Below are positions 1-12,800 of a stretch of 64,000 nucleotides of DNA, one piece after another (within the stretch, counting starts at the first letter, position 1; every line of letters begins with the position of its first letter). The DNA is taken from the NCBI RefSeq assembly GCF_017591425.1, contig NW_024466599.1, positions 69,792,501 to 69,856,500 on the forward strand. Reading direction: 5' to 3'. Under the pieces are notes generated by a model. It did no database searches and had not been told where the DNA came from. It worked only from the letters and a program-made list of their open reading frames with translations. A program made the translations under genes and the position numbers. This DNA is from Ochotona curzoniae (Eukaryota > Chordata > Mammalia > Lagomorpha > Ochotonidae).

Positions 1-131
1 AGATCTGCATAGCATCAGCCGTTGCGGTCACTTGGGGAGTGAATCATCGGACGGAAGATCTTCCTCTCTGTCTCTCCTCTCTGTATATCTGCCTTTCCAA
101 TAAAAAAATAATAAAAATAAATCTTAAAAAA
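1..131 (+). repeat. C-type SINE, 3' part
   Basis: The window opens inside a SINE. The right-hand consensus is present (GGGGAGTGAATCATCGGACG, a CT-rich stretch, CCAATAAAAAAATAATAAAA, TAAATCTTAAAA). The tRNA-like head lies to the left of the window. It is little diverged from the other young copies here. Confidence 0.9.
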
Positions 132-769
132 ATAGAATTTACTTAATATAAATCTTATAAAATATATTAAAAGGTGTATTTAATTGGGAAATTATTTTTT
201 AAAACTTAAAGGTTATTAGTCTAACTCATTCTGCTTTGAAAGTATTCTAAGGAACAAATAATATATGACAGGGCCTAAACATAAGGCCAGAATTTTTCTT
301 TAGTTGAAAAGATCAGAAATAACAAAAATCTACAGTTATATCCCTGTAGCTCATGATTTGCTTTTTAATTATATTTTATGTCACTAAATAACTTATGACT
401 TGCTATGATGGTGGATCTGGAGAAGACTACAAATGTATGATGAGCTGTACATTCTTTTCTCAAGTGGTAGGTATTCTACCTCACTAAAAGTGAATGAATT
501 GAATTGCAAACTATTTCTGATTCTGTAAGAAATGCATATTTGAACACAGAATTTGAGATGTCAGGGTATATATTAGAAGTTCTGGTTAGGTTGCCATTTG
601 GGAGGGCTGCAAACCATAACAGAGTGTCTGGTGCGGCCCTGGCTTCTTTGCATCTAATCCAGCTTTGTGTTGATGTACACTGTGGGAAGGCAGCAGATGA
701 TGGCTCAGATTCTACGGTTTCTGCTTCCACAAGGGAAAACAGGGTTGAGCTTTAGGTTTCTGGCCTTCA
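132..769. other. AT-rich flank, nothing recognised
   Basis: No exon, RNA gene or repeat family was recognised. Short frames on both strands at 476-755 overlap each other, lack codon-bias support and resemble no known protein, so they are not called. Confidence 0.5.
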
Positions 770-1077
770 CATGGGTATTTTGGGGAGTCCTTGCCCTTGC
801 ACAGGGATCCGCATGAATGCTGGTTCTAATTCTGGCAGCCCCACTTCCCATCCAGCTCCCTGCTTGTGGCCTGGGAAAGCAGTCAAGAATGGCCCAAAGC
901 CTTGGGACCCTGCACTCAGATGGGAAAAATGGAAGAAACTCCTGGATCCTGGCTTCAGATCAACTCAATTCTGGCCATTGCTGCCCGCTTGGGGAGTGAA
1001 TCATCGGACGGAAGATCTTCCTCTCTGTCTCTCCTCCTCTCTGTATATCTGCCTTTCTTATAAAAATGTTTTTAAAA
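770..1077 (+). repeat. C-type SINE
   Basis: Nearly full length. The left end is degraded: the GGGCCCGG head is not clear, and the match becomes firm from GTCCTTGCCCTTGCAC. The body and the GGACGGAAGATCTTCC block are well kept and the tail is TATAAAAATGTTTTTAAAA. Confidence 0.8.
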
Positions 1078-1161
1078 GGCCACCTTTAGGACTTATGGGG
1101 AAATATGTAGAAAATGGGGAAACAGTAGATTCTTATAAGACTAATTTTTGAAATATATTTA

Positions 1162-1488
1162 GGGCCCAACACCGTGGCCTAGCAGCTAAGGTCCTAAACG
1201 GCAGGGATCCCATATGGGCGCTGGTTCTAAACTCGGCAGCCCCACTTCCCATCCACCTCCCTGCCTGTGACCTGGGAAAGCAGTTGAGGACAGCCCAAGA
1301 CTTTGGGATTCTGCACCCGTGTGGGAGACCTGGAAGAGGTTCCTGGCTCCTGGCTTCGGATTGGCGCAGTACTGGTCATTGCAGCCACCTGGGAAGTGAA
1401 TCATCAGACGGAAGATCTTCCTCTTTGTCTCTCCTCCTCTATATGTATATCTGACTCTCCAATAAAAGTAAATAAATCTTAAAAAAAA
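1162..1488 (+). repeat. C-type SINE with target-site duplication
   Basis: Full-length copy starting GGGCCCAACACCGTGGCC and ending in an A-rich tail. It is flanked by the 12-bp direct repeat GAAATATATTTA at 1150-1161 and 1489-1500, as expected of L1-machinery retrotransposition. Confidence 0.9.
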
Positions 1489-1500
1489 GAAATATATTTA

Positions 1501-3554
1501 AGTACTTGGATACAAAAGTTCAAATAAATTTTCAAACAGTCACAAACGATGGCATTCCAATAGTTTCTATTCACACTGTTTCTTTTTCTGTGTCTGAAGG
1601 ATCAATCACTTACATTCATGATGACCAATGTTCTTATAAAGTGTAACTATAATTTTCTCTCTATGTCATTAATATTTTTAGTTGATTCTAAAGTAGGATT
1701 TTAGCAGCCAATATTATTAGAACATACAGTTAGATTACTCGTTGTGCCTACTGTTGCCTAATTATAGTAAGAGGGATGAACCCTAACAGTAATAATCTAA
1801 AGGTCAAAAATACAACGTGTTACTTTTGAAATTTGAGCTTATGAAATTCCAAGTGGCTCTTCATGCAAATGCTTTGCTCCTGTTCTCAACAGAAAGTTGG
1901 GTGACGGTTTAGATCAACCAAAGACAAGACTACAAGAATCCTGGTGGTGCTTGGGACTTCAAAACAGGATTTCTTAGACAACAAATTCCGGATTTAAATT
2001 CCTCAAAGAGAATAATTTTCTTTCATACACACCTACTTCAGCAGGAGTGCATGTTTGAATTGAACATCACATCTAGGAGCTGAAAGCCCTTTTTCAGGTG
2101 ATTTATCATCTAAGAAAGAATATATTTAATATAGTTTTCGTGTTGTGTTTATATTAAGTGATCACTGCTGTATTGATAAGCAGCTGAATATATTAAAGTG
2201 ATTAGAATATTACTAAAACAAGAATGTTCTTGAATATCATTGAAATAAGCAAATATTTTCTCCTAAGGGTTAATGCAAAACTTTGACCTGAGGTTTGCTC
2301 ATTACTATTGGCCTTAAATAACACTGACTCTGTCATATTCACCATATACTTTTCCTTTTAAATAGTCTGTAGTTAATGGTATTAACATACTTTTACCCAC
2401 GCATGGAAATATTTTCTAATCTACTTTGTTCCGCTTCTCTCATACCTCTCTCCTTACCTACTGCTCTCCACACATGTGTCAAGTGCATGTAACACATGAC
2501 TCTCAGCAATCGGTCAGCTCTTCAAGATGGACAGACTGAAAATACTGCTGTGATGGCCTAGTATTAAAAATACTGAGTTACCCAGAAAAGGTTAACTTTA
2601 CATATAATTCAGTATATCATTTCATTTGAGCAAGAACAACTTTTAAGCACCTTATTCATCAAGATGCAAGGATATCTTACTTTAAATTTTATATTATTAA
2701 ATAAATCTGTAAGATGTTATTATCTTAAACTAGATGAGTAGAACCTGAAGGTTTTCAAAAATAAAATGAAAGCAAATAGCAGGAATTTATAATAAAGCAT
2801 CAGCTAGCAATTAAACATGCTCTAAAGGAGGGCATGCTCCTGAACCACTACAGTCATACTAAAGAGTGACTAGATAGAGTGAGAAATTATCTACATCATA
2901 GGAATACTACTAATAGCAGAATATTTTTCTTTTATTAAAATGGCAAGAATACAAATATCTTATATCAGTCAAATACAGTAGCATTCAGGCTCTAATATCA
3001 ACATAAAACAAAAGCCTATGGACAGTTAGCAATTCAGGAACTTTTCAGAGGGTAAAAAAAAGGAAACATAACCGAACTTGTTATTCTAGATTACAGAAAA
3101 CTGCCACAGGCAAAAATATATATAATGAAATGTCAGGCTGATTGCAAGCACTTCACTGTTTTAAAGGAAACTTATTCAAATACAGATTTTTTAAAGTATT
3201 GCATCTTTGACAGACATATCATCACCTACCTTTCTAAAAATAGTAGCAGTAAACACAACTGTAGAAATGCTAGTTTTTTAGTCTTCTAGTGGTACAACAG
3301 TATGGTTTAAAACCCTGACACACTTCTACTTTCTGCTGCTTTGAAATCAGATTATGGCATAGAATTTAAGTCAGGTTGGTTCCAAAATGCAATAGTGGGT
3401 CCCTGGCCAGTATCAGTAACTGGTGCCCATTTTAGCACAAGTTCTCCAGCCATGAAAGCATAAATCACAAAGAAAAAAATCTAACTAACCAATTACTTGA
3501 GATACTAAGAAAGAAAAGGACATCAGTTTTGTAAAAACACTTTCCCTCTTTTTT
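1501..3554. other. Region downstream of TSGA10, no gene seen
   Basis: AT-rich sequence beyond the putative TSGA10 poly(A) site. No long open frame, exon-like block or clear young repeat was found on either strand. Old, unrecognisable repeats are possible. Confidence 0.5.
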
Positions 3555-3850
3555 TTTTAAGCTTCTTTATTTACTCCGGATAGTGAACAAAACAGTGTTC
3601 AATAGTGAAGTAAGCAGATTTTACACTCACTATTACTGTATGAATAGAAAGAGCCATACGCTTTTGTTTTATAATTCATCTCCGATCACTGCGGTATGGC
3701 ACATGAGAACAGAGATTCAGAGGCACGAAGTCAATAAAAACATTTAACACCGTCACGCATCCAAAAGATAAGTGCAATCATTCAGCAAAAAAAAAAAAAA
3801 TCAGTTTGTAACTTTGACTTTTCCAAGGATGTGAAGAAAATTTTCGCATG
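3555..3850 (-). other. TSGA10: TSGA10 3' UTR (probable)
   Basis: This follows the stop codon at 3853-3851 on the minus strand. The first good AATAAA downstream is at 3571-3566, giving a 3' UTR of about 290 nt, in keeping with the short TSGA10 3' UTR known in other mammals. A long T-run (in the mRNA sense) crosses about 3787-3800. The end point is inferred from the signal only. Confidence 0.5.
3566..3571 (-). promoter_or_regulatory. Poly(A) signal AATAAA (probable)
   Basis: Minus-strand AATAAA in the context GTAAATAAAGAAGC, about 280 nt after the TSGA10 stop codon. Other AATAAA strings occur nearby in this AT-rich DNA, so use of this one is inferred from distance. Confidence 0.45.
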
Positions 3851-3875
3851 TCAGAAATCTCTATAGCAAAGATTC
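3851..3875 (-). CDS. TSGA10: TSGA10 last coding exon (residues 691-698, stop)
   Basis: Acceptor TTTTTTTCTCTCTTATAG/G has a strong pyrimidine tract. One base completes Glu691, then NLCYRDF and TGA. Only 25 coding nt, separated from the preceding exon by a 6.6-kb repeat-filled intron. The match to the known TSGA10 C-terminus is what identifies so small an exon. Confidence 0.93.
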
Positions 3876-6800
3876 CTATAAGAGAGAAAAAAATCATGCA
3901 GATTAACATTTTAGTACCACTGTTTCATCATATATAAAATACATAATCTAGCACTGCTATATCAAGATTTAGATTCCTCCCTAGCTTCTGTGAAGAATAT
4001 GATGCATTTTTCCATTTAGTTTTCACAAACTGTGGTATATTCATACTACGGAATTATATCAACAATAAAAGGAATGACTTGCTGATATGTACAAGCTGGG
4101 ATGGATCTTACTATAATACATGAAAAGATCCAATCTCAAAAAGTTCCTCACATCCCATATCTATTCCTATAACACTTATAGGATAGCAGAATTACAAAGG
4201 GACAGAATAAATTAGGGCTTGCCAAGGGATGGAGGTGGGAGACCGGCAACTATTGAGGGGTGTCCAAGGAGAGTGAGGGAGAAATTCAGAATCTTGACTG
4301 TAGTGGTGCCGCGTAAGGTCCTACACACAAACACATGTGAGTGTGTGTGAGAAGCACTGCAAGCCGGACAAGGCCTATGAACCTGCTGACAGGACTGCAC
4401 CAACATCACTTTCCTCACTTGTAACACACTGCCATCATGGAAGCTGCAAGAAGGATATGTGGGACCCTCTCTGTACTATTGATCTTTAAAAATACCTGTG
4501 GTATATGCATACAACGGAATATTACTCAGCACATAAAGGGAACAAGCAAAAAATACTAATATGGGCAACAACCTGGATAAATTTCATGTATATTATGCTG
4601 AAAGAATTACATGTGACTCCCCTTTTTTTTGCAATCTGGAAGATACAAAAAACAGAGGGATAGGAAACATAGCAATGTTTTCAGCAAAGCAAATAAAGAA
4701 TATAGACTGGTATCTAAATAACAGATAGTGTCCAAAGGATAATGTCAGTAGACGATTAAGTATGAAAGGGAATTAACAGGATGATTAGAAGTACAAATAG
4801 GTTAACAGTAACTAAAATCAGATACAAACCTCCCTAAATACCATAAGAAATTTCATTAATGGGGTAGCATGGGGGTGTAGCACACTAATCCTCTGCATCT
4901 CATTTGGGTGCCAGTTCTAGTTCCTGTTGCTCCACTTCTGATCCAGTTTCCTGCTAATGGACTGGGAGAGCAAGAGAGAAGGTCCAAGGCCTTGGGCCTC
5001 TGCATCCACGTGGGAGACCTCAAAGAAGCTTTTGGATCTCCGCTTTGGACTCACCCAGCTCTCGCTACTGTGGCCATTTGGGGAGTGATCCAGAGGATAG
5101 ATGATTTTTTTTTCTTTTTAAAAAGATTTATTATTACAAAGTTAGATATACGAAGGGCAGGAGAGACTGAGAGGAAGATCTTCCATCCGATGATTTACTC
5201 CCCAAGCAGCCACAACTGCAGCAGCTAAGCCAATCTAAAGCCAGGAGCCTGGAGCTGCTTCTGAGTCTCCCACATAGGTGCAGAGTCCCAAGGCTTTGGG
5301 CCATCCTCAACTGCTTTTCCAGGCCACAAGCAGGGAGCTGGATGGGAAGCAGGGCCGCTGGGATTAGAACCGGCGCCCATATGAGAACCTAGCACATGTA
5401 AGGTGGTGGACTTTAGCTGTTAGGCTACCGCACTGGGGCCCCAAGGACAGATTTCTTTCTCCCTCTCTTTCTCTCTCCTCGTCTCTCTTTATCCCACCAC
5501 ATAATTCTTTCACATAAAACAAATCTTTAAAAATCTTTTTATAGGGCCCGGCGCAGTGGCACACTGGTTAAGGTCCTCGCCTTGCACGCCTGGGATCCCA
5601 TATGGGCGCCAGTTCTTTCCCGGCAGCCCCGCTTCCCATCCAGCTCCCTGCCTGTGGCCCAGGAAAGCAGTCGAGGACGGCCCAAAGCTTTGGGACCCTG
5701 CACCCGCGTGGGAGACCGGAGTGAATCATTGGACTGAAGATCTTCCTCTCTGTCTTTCCTCTCTGTATATCCACCTTTCCAATAAAAAAAAATAATAATA
5801 ATAATAATAAATTTTTAAAAAATCTTTTTATAAAAGAAAGATTAACTAAATAAAAATATATAGCAAATATTACAAATTATGCACAATAATCATAACACAG
5901 ACCAAACAATAGTCACATCAATAACATGAAGGATTTTAACTCATCTACTGTAAAAAAAATTTTTTTAAATGTCTTCAAATATATTCCAAATCCATAGTGT
6001 ATATACAAGAGGTATATTTAAAATGTACTGATTCCAAACAGCTAAAAATAAAAATATTTGCCAGAGAAACTGAAACAAAAAAAGAAACAGATGTTACAAC
6101 TCCAAAACCAGTCCTTCCATTCCTCAAGTGTAAATGTATTAGAGGACAAGGTATAAACAGCCATACTCCACAATGAAGAATGGCAGTTCAAAATCTCTAT
6201 GAAACAAATAAAACATCAAAGCAAGTATATAAAACAAAATAAAAAATGTAAAAACAAATAAAAAGAGTTGGCATTATGAATACCAAGTTGTGACACTGGC
6301 ATTTAGGAATGAACCTGGCAACACTGTTTCTGCTCTAGCTGCTTCCTAATGCTCCTGGGAAAGTAGCTGCAGAAGCACCAATGAAGTGGGCATCTGCCAT
6401 TCACGTGGGAGACAGGGAGGGAATTCTTGGACTCCTGGCTTCATCCTGGCTCAGACCCAGTCACTGTGGTCATTTACATAGTGAACTAGTGGATGGAAGA
6501 TATTTCTCTCCCTCTCCCTTTCACTCTGCCTTTCAAATCACTAAAGAAGAAATAAAAACATACAAGTTACTGGAGACTTTAAAATACTTTTAGCTTAAAA
6601 TAGGTCAAATAGACAAAATTAAGCAATAATCTAAAAGATCTACATAAAATCCAAAAGGTAAATCCTTTGGAAATATATTGAAGCTACCTCAATAAGAAAG
6701 AACTGGAGCCTTCATTTTCTACATAGGAAAATTGATTGAAACTCCACATAGTATCAATTCTTGATCATTTCCTGAATAAAAGTTTTGTGATTTTAATTTA

Positions 6801-9800
6801 ATAAAATATCCTAGTATAATATAACGTTCAGAAAAAAGAATCCATCTTCTCAAAATGTAGGTGAATTCTTAATAAACCACAAAGACAATATGAGTAGTTT
6901 CCACAAAACGGAAAAACCAATAGAAAATAATCACAATGCAATATAACCCTAGAAATTAAAAATTAAATTAAGGGCCTTGCACGATGGCTCAATTGGCTAA
7001 TTCTACACCTGCAAGCATGGCATCCCATATGGCAGCTGGTTCATATCCTGACTGCTCCATTTCCCATCCAGCTCCCTGCTTGTGGCTTGGGAAAGCAGCA
7101 GAGAGTAGCCCAAAGCCTTGGGACTCTGCGCCCACATGGGAGACTTGGAAGACGCTCCCAATCCTGGCTTTGGATCAGCTCAGCTCTGCCTATTGCTGCC
7201 ATTTGGAGAGTGAACCAATGGATTGAAGATACTTCTCCTCGGTCTCACGCTGTAAATCTGCCTTGCTAATAAAAAATCTTTTTTAAAAATGAAACTAAGG
7301 GCCCGGCGCGGTGGCGCACTGGTTAAGGTCCTCGCCTTGCACGCCCGGGATCCCATATGGGCGCCGGTTCTAATCCCGGCTGCCCCACTTCCCTTCCAGC
7401 TCTCTGCTTGTGGCCTGGGAAAGCAGTCGAGGATGGCCCAAAGCTTTGGGACCCTGCACCCGCATGGGAGACCTGGAAGAGGCTCCTGGCTTTGGACCAG
7501 CATAGTATCGGCCATTGTGCTCACTTGGGGAGTGAATCATCGGACTGAAGATCTTCCTCTCTCTCTCTTCTCTCTGTATATCCACCTTTCCAATAATAAT
7601 AATAATAAAAAAGACAGAAAGCTTAACACGATCGTTTTTCAAAGAAATATAAAGTCATCAGAAAGGACTCCACCAAAACAAAGTGAACAAGGCTATGTGA
7701 TTTCATGGATGAATTCCAATTCCTTAGAAACCTGATAACTTTAAAGTAATATGAATTGTTTCAAAGTACACAGAGCACAATTCAAGCCATAGAAACACAA
7801 AAATGAAGAAAAACCACTCATTTTTGTAGATAAGAAAAATAAAATGTCTAAAGATTCAAAGGTAAAATGTAAACATTAAAAAATCTTAGCAAGGTAGCAT
7901 GATTGAGAATTAATATGTAAAAATAAATGTTTTCTGAAAATATAATTAATGAAAAAGACATCTAAAAGACAAGCTATTTAGGTATAAACTTATTAAAAGA
8001 TGTCCAAACCCTATGTGAAGAAAACTAAAAGAAATTCCCCTAATGATACAAAAGTGAACTTGAGCAAATGGAAAAATATCTTCTATTAATTATGACATTT
8101 TGATAAAATCAAGTATCAGTTCCTCCCCAAGTTAATTTATAAACTTACTCTTTTTCTAATAAAAATTACAATAGGCTCTTCAAAAACAGAGCTAGACAAG
8201 TTGACCCTACAGCTAATATGAAAAATAAACTTCTAGGAACATACACATTTAAAAAGAACTGTTAGGGTGAACTAGCCCATTGCTGTATTGAAGACGGCTT
8301 ACCATTGACTAACTATGCAAGGATTTAGGGATCTGAGTGTTAAATCATGGATAGCTTGAAACTAGTGAGAGCTGGATTATTTACACACAGAAAAGGACAG
8401 ATGTCACAGATCAGAGCTTTGCCATCCTTTCCACTTGAAGTTAATTTACCAGCACACCTGCAAACCAGCCCTGTAAAAATCTGAAATAAAAGGGGGAAAA
8501 AAACCCACAAAGTTTCTAAAATCTAAATAGGTTAGGACTTGCACATAAATCAGCAGATCATTGGAACAGAAAGTCCAGAAATACATTTGAATCACCAGAT
8601 CAAAGAGTCTTTAATAAACTATCATGGGGTAACTAGATCATCATTTGGAAAAGGATAAATCTAGATACTCTTCAAACTGTACATTAACCTTAAAGGATCA
8701 GAAACCTGAATGTAAACATTTTCTCTCCATGCGTCTCTCTGCCTTTAAAAATAAAATAAAAATACAAATGTGTAAAGCAGGAAAACTATATGACTACTAA
8801 GAGGAAGTGCTGGTGAATTCCTTCATTATCCAAGCACAAAAAAAGATTTTTCTAACTACAAACAGAAATATAGATGCATTAAAGAAAAAGATTTTAAAAA
8901 TTGATTACCTAAAAATAATTTTCACATGTTAAGAACAATATAAGTAAAGATAAAATACAAGTGGCAGAAATGGGTTAAAATGTTTGTGGCATGTATCACT
9001 AATGTCTAATTTATTTTTAAAATATTTAACAAAAGGTCATGATTCCATTTGAAAAATAGTAAAACAGAAATGAACAGATGATTTTTTAAAAGATTTTAAA
9101 AACAGGATCCAAGGTGGAGGGCTAGTGGCTAAGGTCCTTGCCTTGCACATGCCAGATGGGAGCAGGTTCTAATCCCAGCAGCCCCATTTCCCATTCAGCT
9201 CCCTGCTTGTGGCCCGAGTGCCAAAGGCCTTAGGACCCTGCACCCAGAAGAGGTTCCTGGCTCCTGGCTTCAGACTGGCTCAGCTCCAGCCATTGCAGCC
9301 ATTTGGGGAGTGAATCAGCAGGCAGAAGATCTTCCTCTCTGTCTCTCTTCCTCTCTGTACATCTGCCTTTCAAATAAAAATAAATAAATCTCAAAAATAA
9401 AAAATAAATAAAACTAAAAAGATAAAAATAACCTATAAACCTATATAAAGATATTGAACTTCACTTACAATAAGAGAGATTCAATTAAAAGTCCACTGAA
9501 ACACTATTTCTCACCTTCCATATAGAGTACATTCTGCTGGTAAGGATTTGGGGATACAGGCACTCTCACATATTGCTGGAGGAAATGCAAAACAGGAATT
9601 TGGCACTATCTGTTAGATACAAATAGATTTACTCCTTGACCTAGCAATTCCACTTCTATGAATTTATTCTGATAATTTTCCTATTCCTATACAAAGATTA
9701 TCATAGCCTTGTTTGTAATTACAAATGGTTCAAAACTAGGAGAGTAGTTAAATAACTATGGTACTTACAAACAATGGACTAATAAGCCACTGTAAAAAAG

Positions 9801-12800
9801 GAATAAAGCGAATCCCTGTGAATTAATACTGAGTGACTTATAGGTTTATTAAGCATGAAAAACAGCGCAAAGAAGCTTATGGAGCACACTGGGCAAAGCC
9901 ACTGCCTATAACAACGGCATCCCATACAGCACGGATTCCAGTCCAGGTTGCTCCACTTCCAATCCACCTCCCTGCTAATGGTGTGGGAAAGCAGCAGGTC
10001 CAAATGTGTAGGCCCCTCTACCATAAGGGAGACTTGAGTGAAGCTCCTGGCTATGATACCTAAGTTGTGAACCAGCAGACAGAAGATCTCTCAATCTCTC
10101 TTTCTCTCAAAAATTTATTTATTTGAAAGCCCGTGTTATAGAGAAAGAGGAAGAGAAAGGGGAAGATCTCTATCTTCTCTTTCTCTGTAACTGTGATTTT
10201 AAAAATAAATAAATCTTAAAAAATAAAAGCAACAGCATCTACAGCATGCTGCTTTTGTATAAGAAAAGTTTAAAAATACACACTGTCATTAATAAAAAAC
10301 AATTTTTAAATCACCATATCTTGTCTAAATATCACTATTAATATTAGACTTTATTGATTTTCCTTAATACCTCAAATACTCACTGAAAATACTGTTGTAT
10401 GCTTCCAAGAGAATGGACCCTTAAACTGACTTACTCTTCTAATGATCGATCCAGGCCTCGGTCAGGAGATCGATGGTGAACACGTTCTGGTGAATGACAT
10501 TTTGTATTTGGCTTCATCGTAGAACTCAAATGATAAGCATTACTTGAGTAGTTTTGGCGGCGAAGTTCCTGTACAGCCCTCTCCCTAAAGCAAAATGACG
10601 GTGTTTGTAAATACTATCTAGTGGCATTATTAAAGCTCATAAAACTGCAATTCAATTCATACTTTAAAATGATCTAACCCTTGGGACCACTGTTATGGCA
10701 TACAGGATAAAAGCAGATACCTGCAGTACCAGGATCCCATAAAGCCATGGGTTCGTGTCCTGGCTGTTCCACTTCCCATCCAACTCCCTGCTGAGAACCA
10801 GCAGAGGATGGACCAAAGCCTTGGGCTCCTGCACACATGTGGGAGATCTGGAATAAGCTCCTGGCCTTAGATCAGCCTAATTCTAGCTGCTGCACCCATC
10901 TGGGGAGTGATTTGGTGGATTGAAGATCTATGTGTAACTATGCCCTTTAGATAGACAAATAAATCTAAAAAATAAAAATCTAACCCTCATGAAATAACTA
11001 CAACCTATTGCTGTTACATAAGAAATAATATTTTCCTCTCTGAACATTGCCAAAGAAATACACTTACCTTTCAAATCGCTCTGTCCCTAATTGTCTTTTA
11101 GTAATGTCTAAGTCAGCTTCTAGTTGCGTTACAACATTTCTGAACTGAGCCACGTCTCTACTCTGGATGGCCCTGTACAAAAGATGATTAGAAAGGTTGT
11201 GGGAAAACTTAAGAAATAGCTACAACTCCTAATCATCACAATCATTTGATCCACATTACATTTTAATATCCACAGATTTTATTAGTATCTCTAAAACACA
11301 TTGACTTTAGATGTTCAAAACATATAAAAGAGCATTTTTGAAAAATTTAAGCAATCCAAACTTTATTCAACTGATTAAACTTCTCTGATTTCCTATATGC
11401 AGATGAGATAATACATATAATTTATTTACTTCAAATTGTTTTTATACAAGCACTCAGAAGTATTATGTAAAATAAATATTAAATACCAGCATGATTGGAA
11501 AAATAACATTGTGATTCACAAGCATAATGATGAATATGGTTTGCTTTTTGTATATTAATCCAACAAAGTGCTTCACATATATACTTCACATATACATTTT
11601 ATATGCATACATTAGGAACATAAAAACTTTAATGTAATAGGATTGTTCTTAAGGCTAAACAATGTTTCAAAACCCTGTGATACTGTACAATTTCATAAGG
11701 AAACTGACAACATTTAAATGCTGCTGTCACAGAACATTCTGTCTTCTGGGCTTGCTATCAAGTCAGCACACAGACTGCTGAAATGTTAAATTTAGAGACT
11801 AACAGCACAGGAAATTCATCATGCTAACCACCTCTAAGTAATAGCACTCCTCAGCCAGGTACAGGGTGCACATCCTAAAGTGGGAGTTTGGCATCCCTCA
11901 CAAAAGTGGATTTTCACCCCCTAGATTGAGGAAGAGATCCTGTAGAACCAGTTGCAGGTGTCTCAATAGCCCAGCTACAGTAACTGCAAGGAGTGACTTG
12001 GCTACGGTTGCCACGACCTGAAAGCAGTTTCAGAAGGAAACTGCAGGGCCCGGCGCGGTGGTGCAAGTGGTTAAAAGAAGGAAACTGCAGCCTGTGCTTC
12101 ACCAGGGGCTTCGAGGTCTGACTGCGGAGACCACTTCCCCTATGCTTCGCAGGGTCTCAGGCACAGGGACCAGGGTAGAGCAAAATCTGCATCCGTTTTT
12201 GTGTCCAGGTTTAACCATAAAGTATTTATAATCAAGCAGGCATCATTTCCACTCACTCTTCCAGCCAGCGGTCTTCTAATAAAATACCAGTAAAGGGTCC
12301 GGCACAGTGGCCTAGCGGCTAAAGTCCTCTCCTTAAACGCACCACACCGGGATCCCGTATGGGTGCCGGTTCTAATCCTGGCAGCCCTGTTTCCCATTCC
12401 AGCTCCCTGCCTGTGGCCTGGGAAAGCAGTCGAGGATGGCCCAAAGCTTTGGAACCCTGCACCCACCCTGCACCCATGTGGGAGACCCGGAGGAGGTTCC
12501 CGGTTCCTGGCTTCGGATCGGTGTAGCACCAGCCGTTGCAGCTCACTTGGGAGTAAATCATCAGATGGAAGATCTTCCTCTCTGTTTCTCCTCCTCTATA
12601 TGTATATCTGACTTTGTAATAATTACAAAAATAAATAAATCTTAAAAATAATAATAAAGGGCCCGGCGCGGTGGCGCAAGTGGTTAAGGTCCTCGCCTTG
12701 CATGCCTGCGATCCCATATGGGCGCCGGTTCTAATCCCAGCAGCCCCGCTTCCCTTCCAGCTCCCTGCCTGTGGCCTGGGAAAGCAGTTGAGGATGGCCC

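Larger units (their letters stand above)
7800..9867 (+). repeat. Old L1 (L1M-like) ORF2 end and 3' region
   Basis: The order matches L1 ORF2 3' text: AAAAGATGTCCAAACCCTATGTG, then TCCTCCCCAAGTTAATTTAT, then CATTTGGAAAAGGATAAATC, then after a SINE GACCTAGCAATTCCACTTCTA and TGGTACTTACAAACAATGGA. All frames are broken. It is interrupted by an unassigned insert (8262-8490) and a SINE (9105-9410). Confidence 0.65.
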
